From: Hyphomicrobiales bacterium
Lineage (GTDB): Bacteria; Pseudomonadota; Alphaproteobacteria; Rhizobiales; Devosiaceae
Direction: 5' to 3'
DNA: 5,569 nucleotides
Assembly (NCBI GenBank): GCA_015487985.1
Contig: WFOP01000035.1
Coordinates: 1 to 5,569, forward strand
The position numbers and the translations under genes were made by a program. Under the pieces are notes generated by a model. The model did no database searches, was not told the origin of the DNA, and saw nothing but the letters and a program-made list of their open reading frames with translations. The number at the start of each line of letters is the position of its first letter. The first letter of the stretch is position 1. This document shows positions 5,132 through 5,569 of the stretch, one piece after another.

Positions 5132-5471
5132 TTCTGTCCTCTCCCAGAGCGAATGATAATATTTATTTCAGCTGTTTGGCAGTCCCTGATTTATACTAAT
5201 GCCAAATTTGGGGCAGGTACAATATCAACTTGGTTTAGTTGGAGTTTTCAATTCTAGGCTAAATATATTGCTTGTGGTTTGTTTCAAATTTTCAGAAATA
5301 AACCCGCTTTTTTTGTAACGGGTGGGTTGGTGTTGTGAGTGCAATTTTGTTTTGGGGATTTGCCAGAGCGCTGACTCAGGGGGCATTCAGGGGGCTGGCA
5401 AAAAAGTTGTTTCTCAGTCGTGATTTTCACCGAAGTCAAAAATTACAGACGATGAAAACGGGTAATGGGTT
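5132..5471. other. 340-bp stretch without a clear gene
   Basis: This stretch precedes the binding-protein gene. From its start it contains the ribosome binding site (5137-5140), an inverted repeat TTTGGC/GCCAAA (5175-5180, 5201-5206), a ten-base palindrome CCAAATTTGG (5202-5211) next to a weak minus -10 candidate (TATAAA, 5195-5190), a weak ACCCG/CGGGT hairpin (5302-5323), a TCAGGGGGC direct repeat (5376-5384, 5387-5395) and an eight-base inverted repeat TTTGCCAG/CTGGCAAA (5359-5366, 5395-5402). A plus-strand frame of 46 codons from GTG 5335 to TAA 5475 is open, but has no clear ribosome binding site. A regulated minus promoter for the binding protein is the most likely content. Confidence 0.5.
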
Positions 5472-5569
5472 TTAAGTGCCAAGAACCACGTTGACCAGAT
5501 TTCCGTTCAGTTTAACCGCCTGATAGCTGGCGCGCAAAACCTCAAACCGGGAGGTGATCTGTTCTCCCC
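5472..5569 (-). CDS. C-terminal end of an unidentified gene, cut by the window edge
   Basis: The minus strand is open from the right edge for 32 codons and ends in GGC ACT TAA. The translation ends FEVLRASYQAVKLNGNLVNV followed by VLGT. Codon third positions are rich in G and C, as in the neighbouring genes, which supports real coding. The plus strand over the same bases has no start codon in its open frame. I do not recognise the protein. The tail has a faint likeness to the end helix of TolC-type outer membrane proteins (AxYxxxxxxGxL), too weak to use. The stop lies 340 bases upstream of the binding-protein start, so a shared operon is uncertain. Confidence 0.5.
   Translation of the reverse strand, partial: GEQITSRFEVLRASYQAVKLNGNLVNVVLGT

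Noticed and set aside
5302..5323. ACCCG/CGGGT hairpin with a T-rich loop as a terminator
   Set aside because: The stem is five bases with a 12-base loop and the T-run lies in the loop on the plus strand; it is also about 150 bases from the nearest upstream stop.

Overview
The window looks like chromosomal DNA of an alphaproteobacterium of moderate GC content. The evidence is a P-II (GlnK-type) gene next to a UbiH/COQ6-family ubiquinone hydroxylase, and the gene set chaperedoxin (CnoX/YbbN) - stand-alone LON domain protein - UPF0434/Trm112-like protein, both recalled as familiar alphaproteobacterial neighbourhoods. The genus cannot be named from the sequence. Most of the window is housekeeping DNA. 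No mobile element, CRISPR array or obvious new defence or biosynthetic system was found.

Layout, left to right. (1) glnK on the minus strand (24-362), reading out of the left edge, with a possible GGAG ribosome binding site for the next gene (probably amtB) at bases 1-4. (2) A regulatory region of about 330 bp between divergent glnK and ubiH. It holds a sigma-54 type promoter for glnK, a full consensus match for IHF just upstream of it, and three copies of a TGC-N7-GCA dyad set at helical spacing. (3) ubiH on the plus strand (691-1932, or from GTG 670). (4) Convergent to it, a three-gene minus-strand operon read cnoX -> LON domain gene -> Trm112-like gene (3844 down to 1984). Both junctions are 4-bp ATGA overlaps, so the genes are very probably translationally coupled. 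A promoter with a perfect TATAAT lies upstream of cnoX. (5) tRNA-Gly(GCC) on the plus strand (4038-4112) with encoded CCA and a strong UUCG-loop terminator. (6) A secreted sugar-type ABC substrate-binding protein on the minus strand (4196-5131), with no transporter genes directly next to it. (7) A 340-bp stretch without a clear gene, then the C-terminal end of an unidentified minus-strand gene cut by the right edge.

How the parts work together: glnK, with its neighbour beyond the left edge, should serve nitrogen sensing and ammonium uptake under nitrogen limitation. ubiH serves quinone synthesis. The cnoX operon joins a redox-active holdase chaperone to a Lon-type substrate-binding domain and so probably serves protein quality control. 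The most rewarding places for a second look are the glnK/ubiH regulatory region and the 5132-5475 stretch, which contains paired repeats and a possible 46-residue reading frame.
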